Shown: one piece after another, positions 1 through 11,697 of the stretch | Position numbering within the stretch: position 1 is the stretch's first letter | Layout of the letters: every line of letters begins with the position of its first letter | From: Rhynchospora pubera | Taxonomy: Eukaryota > Streptophyta > Magnoliopsida > Poales > Cyperaceae | DNA length: 64,000 nucleotides | Direction: 5' to 3' | Assembly: GCA_028095005.1 (NCBI GenBank) | Contig: CM051463.1 | Location: 82,255,002-82,319,001 of the forward strand | The notes under the pieces: generated by a model | Database searches by the model: none | Seen by the model: only the letters and a program-made list of their open reading frames with translations | What the model was told of the DNA's origin: nothing | Translations under genes and position numbers: made by a program

Positions 1-96
1 TGTCATTTTCAGAGTTTGTGTCATTTTCAGAGTTTGTGTCATTTTCAGACTTTGTGTCATTTAGACTTTGTGTCATTTAGACTTTGTGTCATTTTC
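1..96. repeat. Short tandem array in the LTR (GTGTCATTTT-type unit)
   Basis: A unit of about 17-18 bases built on TTTGTGTCATTTTCAGAG repeats several times. The complete version in the other LTR (about 26845-27030) shows roughly ten diverged copies. It lies far from the U3 start in element orientation, toward the PBS side of the LTR. Function unknown. Confidence 0.8.
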
Positions 97-1988
97 CTTT
101 GGACTTTTAATTTTTACTTCAGGGTCTTGGATTTTGAGTTTAGACTTTTAAATTTGTGCTTTTAGACTTGTCTTTGACCTTCTTGGTGATTTCAATTTTG
201 TTTGCAAATCTTAATGCTTGTTGTTTAGAACAAGGAATGTCAGATATACCTGCCGTCCAAAACATAAAATGTTCAGATGTACCTGTTGTCCAGAACATGA
301 AATGTTCAACAGTGCTTGTTATTCAAATGATTTCTGTTTGATTCCCTTAAAGACTCAATTTTTAATTTGTCCATGCAAATTTATTATTCTCCATCCCTTT
401 TTATTTTTAAAAAATATTTTGTGCTTTGGTGTTTTGCCATGGCATGATATATCAAAATATTCCTCATATTTTTCTTGACATTTTGATATTTTATGAGAAT
501 TTTTCTGACAATCTAGCTATTTTTAATACATTTTCGAAATTTTCTGCATCACAGAATTTTCTGATTGGTTGAGATTTGGTGTTTTGTGTTATAGTTGTCA
601 GTGAGTCATTTCAGATCAGGCATCACAGAGAATCTGGCGTCGTGTGGAGAAGGTTGAGTCTGATGGCTTTAGGTTCGCCGCGATGAACCATCGAGTCTTG
701 GGTTCAGCCTGTCCAATGGTCCCCACCATTCAGAGGGTGTCGGCTTATGCGCCTCGTCCATTCGATCCCTCACCTTGTAAGCCGTTACACATGAGATCCA
801 TCTGTTCAGGGTTTCATTAAGATTTGCGCTGGTCAATCGCCTCTCCTTCATTTGACCTTCCAAAGAAAGGCAAGCCATGGCGAAACGGGTCAACCCGTCA
901 GAACTTCGCCGAACCATTCTTATGGCTCTGCTACACCAATGTCATCCCATAAAGATTGTGCAGGATCGCCCCGCTCTCCTCTTCAAGCTGGTTCTCTCAA
1001 TTTGCTTCTCCATTAAGGTTTTCACCAACATTTCATGTATTCCACAAATTTAGTTTGGGGACCGAAACAGTGATTTCTAGGAATTAGTCAAATGTGATTA
1101 GTGGGGTACTTTTTATGTTTTCGCATTATTTTGGCTGAGGCACTTGTACTTATGAGACAATTGATGTATGCACCTAGATTTTACACCATGCTTCTCATCC
1201 TTTAATAGAGTCCTGGCTAACACCCTATTTTAGCATAATTCTGACTTTGCTCACTGTTTTTTTTGTTGTGATTTGTTATGCGCCCCCCAACACCATTAGG
1301 ATATGCTACCCCTTTTTCTTTCCTTTGTCAATAACACTGTGAATATGCTTCTACAGTTGTTTTTTTATTTTAATCCATGTCTTTTCTTTTATATGCACTT
1401 TTAGACAACACATGTTTCCTTGTCTTCAGTTCCCGCTGTTACCTTTTAAAACATCGCTTTTTTTTTGTTCTTATGCAATCACCATTTTAGGCTCCTTTCA
1501 TTTCAAATACCCTTTGTATGTTGTTCATCATTTATAGTTGGTGCCCTCTTGTCTGGTTTCCTTAGGTGTCTGAGGGCTGGTACAGGTATGCTGTGCACCA
1601 TTTTGTGTTAATTGGACTTTCATAAGACATTGTGCTAACATCATAACTTTCCTTTAACAACATATATAATTTTATTCTTTCATATATACATATTTTTCTA
1701 AAAAAAAAGGGAAAGACCTCAGAAAGTGTAACTTAAATCTTTTTTTTAAAAAAAAAAATGAAATATTCTATACATGCTACAGGGGGGACTCACTGTTGTC
1801 AAATAGCTAAAACTGGATAGGTAGAGGGAAGAATTTTATCGACTTTCAAAACTCAACATAGCCCAAAAACTTATACCAAAAGAATGATGTTGCATTTTAG
1901 ACCCTGAACTTGTTTGTTATCACATTCTTACTCTAGTCAACCTGAACTTTAGCATACTGTATAAACCAGGTTGAGAACAACATTGTGA

Positions 1989-2530
1989 GGGTGGAATCTA
2001 TGTCACACTCCTTACAACCAAGCCATTTTCTGATTTTGGACAGCATGCCAAGACTCAAGCATTCTTTTGCATTTGGAAACACAGAAATTAGACCATCCTT
2101 TTAGTTTTTAAACTTGATGAACATGAAAACTTGATTATTTGTGATTCTTTTTTTTTTTTTGACCTTTTCTTAAAGAAAAAAATCAAACTTAAGGGCAACA
2201 CTTATGAGGATGCAAACTGCTCTTATATGCAAAATTTTTTTTAATATGTTTTCTTTTTGACACTTATACTCCTACACAGACTTAACTCTTAATTGTAAGC
2301 TATGTGTATGACAAATGATGCCAACTATAGAATGAATGCTAAGATAAACTGAAATCAGGAACTAGGATAGCATCCATGGAGGTGGAATCCAGGTCACGCT
2401 CTCCATGAAGCCAACAGTTCCTAACTGAACACTAAGAAATAAAAGCTCATGCTAATGCAAATTACCCTACATGCAAACCTTTTCAGAGGCACAACTGATG
2501 TTCATGAGGGTGGAATCTATGTCACACTCC
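1989..2530. repeat. Three dispersed copies of a 23-bp motif within the LTR
   Basis: The motif GGGTGGAATCTATGTCACAC and its flank occur at about 1989-2011 and 2508-2530. A diverged copy (GGTGGAATCCAGGTCACGCT) lies at 2381-2400. The same trio recurs in the right LTR near 28919, 29310 and 29437. The copies are not tandem, and their surroundings also share pieces (ATGCAAACTG-like). They could be remnants of a local segmental duplication or reused protein-binding sites; the sequence does not decide. Confidence 0.6.
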
Positions 2531-4396
2531 TCACTAGCATCAGTGTGGGCTCTAAAGAACAAAACAGAGAATAAAAGGGAGAAAGAAAAGACACAGCAAG
2601 TGAACTTAACATTATTTCATTCATATTTTTGGAGGCCATTACAGGAAGTTGCATTTATTACCTTGATTGTAAATAAAACTTGACTTTCTAAAATGGCAGG
2701 GTTTCAACTAACTAAAATTGGCCTCCCTTTCTTCTCGAGAGGTGCTTCTTTTATAGGTGAATTCCAGGGTTTGATGCTTTCATCAGCTTGGCATGTGGCA
2801 ACATCTCAAATCCTTGAAGCTTGATGGACGGCAGAGATTTGCAGATGGCAAACCGACTTTCTTTTATTTTCTTTTTTCCACTTGGTAATTTTTACTATTT
2901 AGTTTACCTCCCAATCACTTCATGACACTTGGCAGTGATCAATTATCCATGGGCCATCAGTGCATCATCCTTGATCTTCTTCCTGGTGGGTGGGTCCCTT
3001 GTGTCATTTGGTACTGAAGGGGATAAGGTCATACTTCACCACTCTTTATGCATTGGAGGGGAGGTAATGATTTGGCGCCAGAATGTAGGTAAATATGTGG
3101 CATCCATCCATGCTTTCACAGCCAGTGAGTGGTTGAGATGATCTTGTGAAGGGGATCAGATTTTGGGTTATTGATTACAACTAAAGTCAGGAATATTTTG
3201 TTTCTCCATTTGCTACCATTCAAGCTTTCACATACTCCTCAAACTGGAGTCACTTGTGCTCAGAGTATAATTCCATCAATATCCTTTGATTCATGCATTT
3301 CTTAGTTTCCAACCAGGGGGTATAAGTGAAATTGCAGCTTCATCTGATCTCAGCTTTGACAGCTGGCAGTAATTGATTGGCCACATTTCGCATTTTACTA
3401 TTTCATGCTCAGTAAAAAGGGACTCCCTTATGTCAGGTGAGAGGGTGCGCTGTTGGTTCCTAATTGGCTGAGAAAAAAGATCAGCTGAATCACGCTGTGA
3501 AGGAAGGAGGGGCAAAATTGTGATGTTATGCCTTCTCCCTTCGTTGGCTAAGTACTACATTCTCTTGTCTTTTCTGTATATTCCAGATTTGCCCTTGGGC
3601 CCATGAGGATGAGCTCATGCATTGCACCTTAGTAGTCTATGTTTCTAAATTCCTTTGTAACTTTTGATCTCATCCAACATCTGGGGAGGAACATTCTAAT
3701 CTTATCATCCAACCATTCATTGCATGATGTATGGTAGGATATGCGTCCCTTTTTAAACATCATGCTTCATTTGCTTTCATCACAGTGTGTGCCTTTGCTG
3801 TTACTGAGTAGTTTTGTACTATGAAAGAGATAAAGTAATCACGCTTTTCCCCCATCAATAGCTAATATTTGAGATGGTAAGCTTACCCCTCCTTCTGCTA
3901 AAAGGATCCCTACAGTAGTAGGCCTCCTTTTTCAGGTCATAGGTTACAGAAGAGAGGGACCATGCTCTTCATTTTTTCTTTTCCGCTATTCCTTTGCTTC
4001 TTTTTCCCCACTGGACCTCTCCAGTCATGGGAATTACACTTTGATGTCCGTTCATGCATACATTTCCCTTCTTCTGAGGTTCCTTTATATCACTTGCAAC
4101 CTTTGTGCTGCTTTTACATCCTTGATAGCACAAGCAGTGTTGCACAGTTCGAGTTTCGCCATGCTCGAGATTTCTGTTAATCAAGGTTCCCATTAATCTC
4201 CCCTCTCTTCTTACAATTAACCCCAATTGACATACATTTCCTTCATTGCGAAGCCGCTGCAACGCCTCAGGTATTTTAATTGATAATTTCGCCAAGTAAT
4301 TTTGCATTTCCATTTTTTCCCAATTTTACTGTTGCATCTGTCGTCTGTCAAATTCGTCACCTGACACCCTCCGTGTTTGATGTTGATAGGGTCGTG

Positions 4397-7300
4397 ATGG
4401 AGTCTTCTATGCGACGACGTGCTCCGTTGGAGTCGCGGCGACATTCAGCGCCGGCGAAGGGCAGAACCTCGGTCGACCGTCGCGTTACCTCTTCAGGTTT
4501 GTACTGCTTTTCTTTTTTTTTCATCATTAACAGAAAGGACAGGGCCCATCGTGGTGAACCAGTGATCGAACGCCACCTGTCTCCCCCCTTTTTTTTTAAC
4601 CAAATGGGTTTGAGTTATCGGGTTACCGTTTGTTTGGGATCCGCCAGGGGAAGAAGTCGGACCCGTATGCCATTTTTGTCAATTTGGATCGGGCCTCATG
4701 CTTGGCAAATTAAACTTAGGCCGGCGTTTTGTATATATATTAGCCGGCCTAATTAATGGGAATTTTAGAATTGGGCTGGGCTGGGCCAAGACGGCATAAA
4801 TTTGATATTTCCTTGTACGGGTAAGACTCAATACACGGGTTTTCGTTGCGCCTTGTCTTGGCCATGGCGTCCCGTTATAGTCGTGTCATTTCGATGTAGT
4901 AGGGAGGGATTTGGGCTCATGAACGTTATGCCTTTTTACTCAGCGAATTGTGCCGGGACCCAATTGCTATGCTTTATAATCATTTACGAAATAAAATTCC
5001 GTTTCCTTTTTTTTGCAGCATTTTTTAGAGGCAAACAAATGCCCCCCACCAGAGCAGGTTGTGAAACTTGGGTGTGGAACAATTTGCTCTGGTGCCCCTT
5101 TAAAACTTGAAGGTGTTTGGGTTTCTAACATCTTTTCTTTTATATCACTTGCAGGAAGCGCAGGACCTGTTGAGGAGATTTACAGCACAGTGCCTCGGTT
5201 TGACATAGTCAGGAATGGTGTGTATGGGCCTTCTGACGAGGCGATTGATTCATACATCAAGTGTTATCTGGATCCACAAGGAATCTACAAGCATCTTTAT
5301 TCCAAGTGGCGACGTGTCATTCTCCATGGGAGGGACAATTTTCATGGGCTGTTACCTCGGCATGACCGTTCTCCTCTGTATGCTGATCACACATACCCTC
5401 ATTTGAGGCCTGACACATCTTCACTTACAGAGGTACGTTCTCACAGCCTTGCCTATGATTCCTTTGTGCCTGGTGGTGAGTTTCGCCGTGCTGGCGGGGT
5501 TTGTTCTTTTGAGGGCTTGTTTCTGGGTCCTACCGGACGGGTTGGTTCCTCCTCAGATTATCATTTGTTGAGTATGGAGATGACAGAGGGTCATGTTATC
5601 CCTTGGGCTCCTGGGGGTTTGAATGTTCAGGGTGAGCTCCGTTGGGTTCCGGGGCAGACTGAGTGGACCCGTTACATGATGGGGCATATGGGGCCGAAAT
5701 TGACTGAGTTGGAGATATTTGGAGGAGTTACATTGGCCTTGTTTAGGTATACCTGGGATCCAGTTATCCTGCGGGCCATGGCCAGCAACTGGAATTACAT
5801 GGATAACACCTTTGTTCTGGAGGATCGCAATACTACCATTGATCTGAACCAGCTGGTTCGTCTGCTTGGGGTTCCCGTGGCGGGTTTGTTTTATGAAGAG
5901 AGGATCCCGCCAGAGTTTGAGCTTTATGGTATAGATAGAGGTGGGGATTTCTTCCATAAGGATTCTTTACGGACTGTGTTTAAGATTTATTATGAGATAG
6001 CCATGACCCGTTCTTTCCAGGGTTTGAGCCGTGATGTGCCTTTCAAAGATTGGGTTGGTTACTTCATGGATAAGGTTCCGCGAGAAAAGGCCGTAGGGTT
6101 CGCTAGTCCTTTGGAGCCTGTGGTGCCCGGTTTAGACAAGACCTACGTTCCTGATCAGTGTGCTTTATGGGAGGATTTGAGCTCTCATGCCTTTGATGAT
6201 GAGACCATCCTGACAGCCTATCTAGCATGGTGGCTGTGCTACTTCATAGTCGTCATTGAGCCCGTGGGTTACATTCGGCCAGGGGTTTTTGTAGTAGCCA
6301 ATGCATTGGCCCGAGGCCATAAAGTGTCCTTAGCCACAGCCGCTTTGGTGAATGCGTATCGGTCTATGCGAGAGCTTACTTCCTCCCGAGATCCTTCCAG
6401 GGCTTATATTACCATGCCATTGCACATATTACATGGTTGGTTCAATGTGTATTGGAGTGGGTGTTATTCATCATCTACTTCGCGTGGTATGCGGAGTTCG
6501 ATGCCGGCTCTCAGCCTCATTGCTGGCTCATCAGTTCATCCTCCTGATCAGCTCACTGCTCATTACATTTTCACCAAGAGTGATCGTTATATCACCAGTT
6601 ATCGCCCTGAGGCTTTCACAGGCAACTGGCCATCAAACACGGGTAAAATGTATGAGTTTGAGGATTCAAAGCCTTCTAAGAAGGGAGTTCCACTGAGGTT
6701 GCTTTCCCGCAGGAACAAACGCTCCAGAGATTATGCCATTAGCATCAGAGAGGGTTGTTTGGTTATTCGACTAGGCGCGAGGATTATTTCTGAGGTGTAC
6801 AACCCTCAGAAGTGCGCCTGGCAGTTTGGGTATGATCAGGATACTCCTTCTTCTGCACTTTCTGACCCTCCTAGTAGCGTTTCTTTGGCGTATTGTGCTG
6901 ATTTAGCCGCTTTTTCCTTACGGTTGGGGACTGGGATTAGATGTGTTGTTCCTGGTCCGCAGAGGATAGGGCGTATGACCGTTGATCATGATCGCTGGTT
7001 CAGAGGATGGGCTAGGGTTCCTCATTCTTTGAGTGCTGAGATCTTGAGGGAGAGGGTTTACCCATCTTCTCGCGTTGTGCCTCCAGGCTTGGACGCTTCT
7101 CTTGGTGGTTTCAGACCTCTCAGAGGCTCATACGGGGTTGACGGTTGCTTGATAGGCTCATCTCAGGTTACGGAGTATGTTGAGCCTCCTGTGCCCCTTG
7201 ACGGCTCCTTCCCAGGTATTTTATTGAATATCCTATTTTGTTTCATTTGTTTGGTTATGGTTTTGTATGCTCATTTGGTGATTTTCTGTGTGCAGGTTTT

Positions 7301-8764
7301 GGAAAATGGAAGTTTGATCATTTCTTTTTCAGGGTTGAGCGCGCCTCAGCAGGTGGATTTCTTCAGGCTGCTATGCAGGGGCCAGATAACTATGAGCATC
7401 TCTTGATGTTTTTAGGTATTTTGGTTATATCGCATTTTGTTTTCCTTGCTGATTTTGTTGCTCCCGGCATTTACTCTACTTCCTTTTGTTTTCAGACGAT
7501 GCTCCTTCTGAGGCGGGAGATATTCTCAGTCCGGTGCATTCCTGCCCTTCCCCAGAGTATCCGGAGCAGCAGGCTATAGAGGCAGCCAGAGACGAACTCA
7601 GGAAGCGTCGTCGTGAAAGTCCGGATCCTTCAGAGGAGTCGGGGCAGTATGTAATCCGCCGTCGGACAGGTGAGGAATTAAGTTCTGATTTTCCCATGGA
7701 GCCTCCTTCCTCTTCATTCCCTTCAGGTATGTGTCTTCGTTCCTTTTTTTTCTTTCTTCTTTTTTTTATTCAGTACCATGACTTACATGTTGTTTCAGAT
7801 TTTCTAGGCTCTTTGGGTTGGGGAAGTGCCTTACATGCCGAGCCTCAGCCCATTGTGGAAGAAGTCGTGATGGAGGAAGTTCAAGTCGAGACAATCAACG
7901 TGCCATTTGAGGAGATCCTGCGCCCCAGCCTGATTTCTCCGGCTTCATTCATTCAGGACAGTGATTTTCCGATTCCGGATGATTCCTTGGCCATCGTTGC
8001 TGTCACTGCCTTTTCCTGTGAGACTGCTCCGGCACCGGCCATCTTTCCAGCGCTTCGAGGTCTAGGTATGTCTTATTTCACTGCTTTTTAACTTAATTTT
8101 CCTTCTGTTTCATTTTATATTTTCCTTATCATGTTTCTTTTCAGGTCGACTTTCGTATACCCTGATGGCTTTTAGCATTGAGTTTTGGGCTTTGGGGTTA
8201 CGGGACTTGTGCCATTCGTACCAGTTGTCCCTTCAGAGTTTTATGAGTGTTGATGAGCTGACGAGCCATGTCATGGGCATGGAGCTGGACATTCTGGATC
8301 ATGCTCCCACCTTATGTTCAGGTATATATATTCATATTTTTCTTTGTCATCGTGACGTACATTTCATTCATTTTTTTTATCATAACCTTTTCCTTTTTCA
8401 TTCAGGAGAGAGTCCCTCAGACGTTCCTGCCTTCCAGACTCTCCGTGATTTTCTTTTCCCTGAGTCGGACATGGTTCCGGAGTCTTCTGCCGAGGCCTCA
8501 TTGGATTACTCCGAGTGGGAGGCTCTTCTCATTGACTCCACTCCCCTAGCCATGTCATCGCCTTCTGGTGGGGCGGGTCTGCCATTGTCGCCAGATACTG
8601 TGTTGATTGAGCCGATAGTTGGGGTGTCAGCTCATCAGAGGGATGTTGATTCTGATGATGGTTCTGAGAGAGCTCTCGCAGGTGTAGTGCTAGCCCTTCC
8701 TTGTTTTGCCTCTCTCGTGGCGGACGCTTCTCGAGAGGTTGAGTTGATGATGGGTTTCCTTTGA
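4397..8764 (+). CDS. Antisense spliced gene 1 of the giant element: plant-mobile-domain-like protein
   Basis: Predicted exons are 4397-4496, 5155-7215, 7296-7415, 7496-7726, 7799-8065, 8145-8321 and 8406-8764. Every junction is GT-AG, all six introns are phase 1, and the joined frame stays open for 1104 codons to a TGA. Exon 1 lies inside the 3' LTR and encodes a short Arg/Ser-rich start. Residues about 230-285 (WDPVILRAM... then TIDLNQLVRLLGVPVAG) fit the plant mobile domain (PMD, PF10536), found in MAIN/MAIL proteins and in transposon-linked proteins. The C-terminal third is acidic and Ser/Pro-rich. The gene runs against gag-pol, as in antisense extra ORFs described in Tat-lineage elements. 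Function unknown; nuclear chromatin or RNA roles known for some PMD proteins are only an analogy. Alternatives: some exons may be mis-set, and the last exon could splice again at its GCAG/GT near 8681. Confidence 0.75.
5038..5051 (-). promoter_or_regulatory. Polypurine tract of the giant element
   Basis: On the minus strand TGGTGGGGGGCATT directly precedes the 3' LTR start TGTTTGCC. A purine-rich run abutting the LTR is the plus-strand DNA primer site of LTR retrotransposons. The same motif with its upstream context recurs at 32872-32885 in a related element. Confidence 0.85.
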
Positions 8765-9099
8765 GTAGGAGTTATGCAGCGCGTTGGCGCTTTGTATCTT
8801 TTCTTTTGTTATGGTTTTAGTTTTAGACTTGGTTTTAGTTGGTCACTCCTGACTTTGTAGTGGCTGGACTTTCTGATTATGTGATATTTCGGACTTTTGT
8901 TGGGCTCTTGATTGTAGTTGATTTATGGGCATGGATATTATATTTTTGGTGTCATTGGGTTCATCATTTTTTCATTAAAATCCTTGGATCGCGAAGCGAC
9001 CATGTTCCTTGCAAACCGCCACGCCCTTTGATCTTTTGTATTTATGGGTAAATTCAAAAAGACGTATGCTTTCTGGTGCCCTAATTTCCTTTATATATG
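8765..9099 (+). other. Spacer between the two antisense genes
   Basis: This stretch holds the presumed 3' UTR of antisense gene 1 (TTTTAGTTTTAGACTTGG-type T-rich DNA) and the upstream promoter region of antisense gene 2. I see no open frame with coding character. A short repeat of the GACTTTG/GGACTTTT type seen in the LTR also occurs here. Confidence 0.5.
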
Positions 9100-9108
9100 T
9101 ATATAAGG
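9100..9108 (+). promoter_or_regulatory. TATA box candidate for antisense gene 2
   Basis: TATATAAGG lies 69 bp upstream of the ATG at 9177 on the same strand. A start about 30 bp downstream would leave a 5' leader of roughly 40 nt. This fits an RNA polymerase II core promoter, so gene 2 need not depend on the LTR. Confidence 0.55.
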
Positions 9109-9176
9109 CATCATGCATACGTATCTCGTATCATTTTCTTCTTTTTCTGAACTTTCTTTCTCGGACCTCATCTTCC

Positions 9177-10478
9177 ATGGCCGGTGTCATAGATCCAAGG
9201 AATCCCAAGCGTCCCAGAGATGAGGGCAGTTCCTCTGTCCAAGGCGCACCACCCTCCAAGCCTAACTGGTCATATGACCCAGGCAACCGTTATCTGTTTC
9301 GAGACGACGAGGCTTTTGAGTGTTATCAAAGTAACATTGGTAAAGGGGGGCGTGAAGTTTCCGCCTGCTTTTTCTTTCATTCTCAAGGGCGTTTCACCAC
9401 TCCTTATATGAATTTAATAACAGGGTGGCTTAATGCCTGGAGCCTCCAAGGCCTATCAAGGCTCGACACTCCTTACCATCCGGATATCACCAAGTTATTT
9501 TATGCTAACCTCCGCGTCACCTTTGACCATCATGGTATTCCTTCTGCCTCCTCCTATCTTTTCGGCAGGCTCTTTCACATAGGGGTCGAGGATTTGGCTG
9601 ACTTGATTGGTGCCGCAGATACTTTAAATGGCTTGTCAGTTTATGCCTTTGGGAGTTGGCCTCGCGAGCAAGGGACATACCGGAGCCACTGCGAGTGGTT
9701 CAAGATACCCAGATCTGAGGCAAGCTCTGAACTGGTCTCTACTATGCATCTGCCCGCGCTTCATCGGTAATTTTGCTATTTGTGTGTTTCTGTTTTGTTT
9801 GTTTCTTTTGTTTGTTTCTGAAGGATAGGTTCATGACCATGAAGTTTATATGTTCCTATCAGGTTATTTTTCTTGGTTATCAACTACATCCTCTTTCCTC
9901 AGGGTGAGTTATCAGATTTGACTCGCCCAGGGACTTTGTTCTACCTTCGCTTATTGCTTCTCAAACGCGGGAAAGCTAATCTTCCTAGCCTCATCCTCCA
10001 AAACATGCATCACGTCACGAGGTTTCCCAAGGGCCATTTGCCTTATGGGAGTTTAATCGAGGCCTTGATGGAGCGGGTTCAGATTCCATTGCCTGAGACG
10101 CTGTGGGGGAATCCAATCATTGAGCGGTTTATCCTGTATCCGCGCAACCTGCTCTTAGATCTGACTTCCTTTGGGTGGGTGGAGATGGCTCACGGCACTC
10201 TGGTCCCTGACCCCAACTACCCGGTGAACAGTCATATCCTTCATAGGTTTGCTGCTGTGAATCAGTATAGTCCGGTAAGAGAGGCTTCTCCCCCTTCTCC
10301 AGACGGCTCAGCCATTGAAGAATCTTTTCCACTCCAGGAACACATAGACCAGCGTTTTAAGGAGCTAGACCAGCGACTGGAGAATGTCGAGGCGATGCTT
10401 CAGTCAATTCATAACACCTTAGAGACCTTTGCAGGGGCGATGGCCGCAGCTCAGGCGCCTCCAGTGCCTCCGATATGA
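9177..10478 (+). CDS. Antisense spliced gene 2 of the giant element: plant-transposon-associated protein
   Basis: Two exons are predicted, 9177-9766 and 9863-10478, joined through a GT-AG intron in phase 2, giving 401 aa. The ATG follows a TATA box. Residues about 40-130 (DDEAFECYQ..., then TKLFYANLRVTF, then a Leu-rich stretch ending in DLADLIGA) resemble the 'putative plant transposon protein' domain (PF20167), common in retroelement-linked plant ORFs. Residues about 354-386 (HIDQRFKELDQRLENVEAML) form a clear coiled coil, so it probably oligomerises. The tail is Ala/Pro-rich. It faces gag-pol tail to tail, with a repeat-rich stretch between them. No catalytic motif is visible and the function is unknown. 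The acceptor at 9862 was chosen because the other AG near 9900 breaks the frame. Confidence 0.72.
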
Positions 10479-10754
10479 AGAAGTCTTGGATGTTTGATCA
10501 TTTGGTTTTGTTGTTTCATTGCTTTGTTTTGTATGTTCTTTTCGTTGTTGTTCAAATTGTGGTGACTTTGGATGGCTTATGTTTGGTATTTTGATTTTGT
10601 GATTTGATTAGGGCAGTTTGGAAGCCTAATAACTTTTGGTCTGTTGATCTTGGTTTACGGACATCTGTTGAGGTTTATTAGTGATTTGGTTTAGATTGTC
10701 ATAGGTAGCGACTTTAGATGTTGCTATTGGGACGGATATTTTTTTTGTTATTCT

Positions 10755-11192
10755 CCCTGCTCTTTGGTTACGGCAGCAAGGAACGTACCGGTGGGCTTTG
10801 TCTATTCTACATTGTTGCCTCGGTAGCTAGGACTATTCCGGTGGGACTTGTTTGCTCCATATTACCGCTCCGACATGTAGAATAGACGTTCTGGGTATGG
10901 CACGCAGTGGGTACGGCGTGCAATGAGCACGGCACGCAGTGGGACTTTGTGCATCATTTTCTGTTGATTGTTTTTGGCACGGTGATAAGGGACGTACCGT
11001 CGGGACTTGTCTGTTCCATATCACTCTTTTGATGTAGTGAGATGGGGTTTTCTCCTGGCTCTTTGGGTACGGCAGCTGGGAACATACCGTAGGGACTTGC
11101 TTGTTCCACATCACTTCTTGTATGTTGTGAGATGTTTTTTTTTTCTTCTCCTGGCTCTTTGGGTACGGCAGCTAGGAACATACCGTAGTCGG
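10755..11192. repeat. Degenerate tandem repeat between antisense gene 2 and pol
   Basis: About five diverged units of 80-100 bp share CTCTTTGGGTACGGCAGC, then GGAACATACCGTAGGGACTT, then a TGTTCCATATCAC-like piece. The units start near 10760, 10812, 10975, 11060 and 11155. The last two are the most alike. The block between (10870-10950) has its own small repeat, GGCACGCAGTGGG. Confidence 0.75.
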
Positions 11193-11442
11193 TGGTTTAA
11201 GGCCCAACACGACCATGGGCCCCTCTGGGTATTAGGATTTATGAGGCCTATTCCTTGACATGGTTGGCGGACATCAGCCGTGGTATTCTCCGTTTTCAGA
11301 GGGGCTTTCAGGTTTGGTTTGGTCTTCATTCATTTTTTGGTAGGTTTCGGCGAGGATTACATTTGGAGCAGACAGGTTGTCTTTTCGATCTGTAACTGTT
11401 GAGGATGTGGTTTTGACTAATCCCATGGTAAATTTCACCTTT

Positions 11443-11697
11443 TGTGTCTTAATTTAGAGTTCAAGACACAGAACTTTTGTTCATCCTTTAGTTCGGTGAG
11501 ATGAACAGGCACCTAGTACTTTGTTTAAAGGACAAAGCACAAGACTTTGGCCATCTTTTTTGGGTAGGTGTGATGGACAGATCACCGCATTGTGTCTTAA
11601 TTTAGAGTTCAAGACCCGGAACTTTTGTTCATCCTTTAATTTGGTGAGATGAACAGGCACCTAGTACTTTGTTTAAAGGACAAAGCACAAGACTTTT
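11443..11697. repeat. 148-bp tandem duplication (1.7 copies)
   Basis: The segment 11443-11590 starts TGTGTCTTAATTTAGAGTTC and repeats from 11591 to 11697 with only a few changes. Inside each unit the words ACAAAGCACAAGACTTT and GAGATGAACAGGCACCTAG recur. It lies between the converging genes, so it may hold 3' ends for either transcript. Confidence 0.85.

Larger units (their letters stand above)
1..5037 (-). repeat. 3' LTR of the giant element (truncated by the window edge)
   Basis: It matches 26932-31967 almost base for base. The two copies diverge exactly after GGCAAACA (5037 versus 31967), which fixes the LTR edge. Substitutions seen by eye lie near 873, 1051, 1509, 1631, 3950, 3967, 4388 and 4713; homopolymer length differences lie near 1740, 2150, 4510 and 4590. 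One of them (near 1051) turns CAG into TAG in a short open frame. The plus strand of this LTR holds exon 1 (4397-4496) of the antisense gene. Apart from that exon I recognise no gene here. Confidence 0.95.

Noticed and set aside
1..96. CRISPR-like array of short direct repeats
   Set aside because: Units are contiguous and diverged, without unique spacers, and the host is a plant. It is a simple LTR tandem repeat.
669..1075. Open frames on both strands in the LTR, one starting MAKRVNPSELRR
   Set aside because: They are short and lack family features. In the left LTR the plus-strand frame is cut by a CAG to TAG change that the right LTR does not have, so no constraint is evident.
3962..4444. 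Small ORFs of 72-114 codons on both strands of the LTR
   Set aside because: They overlap one another, have no domain, and recur only because the LTR is duplicated.
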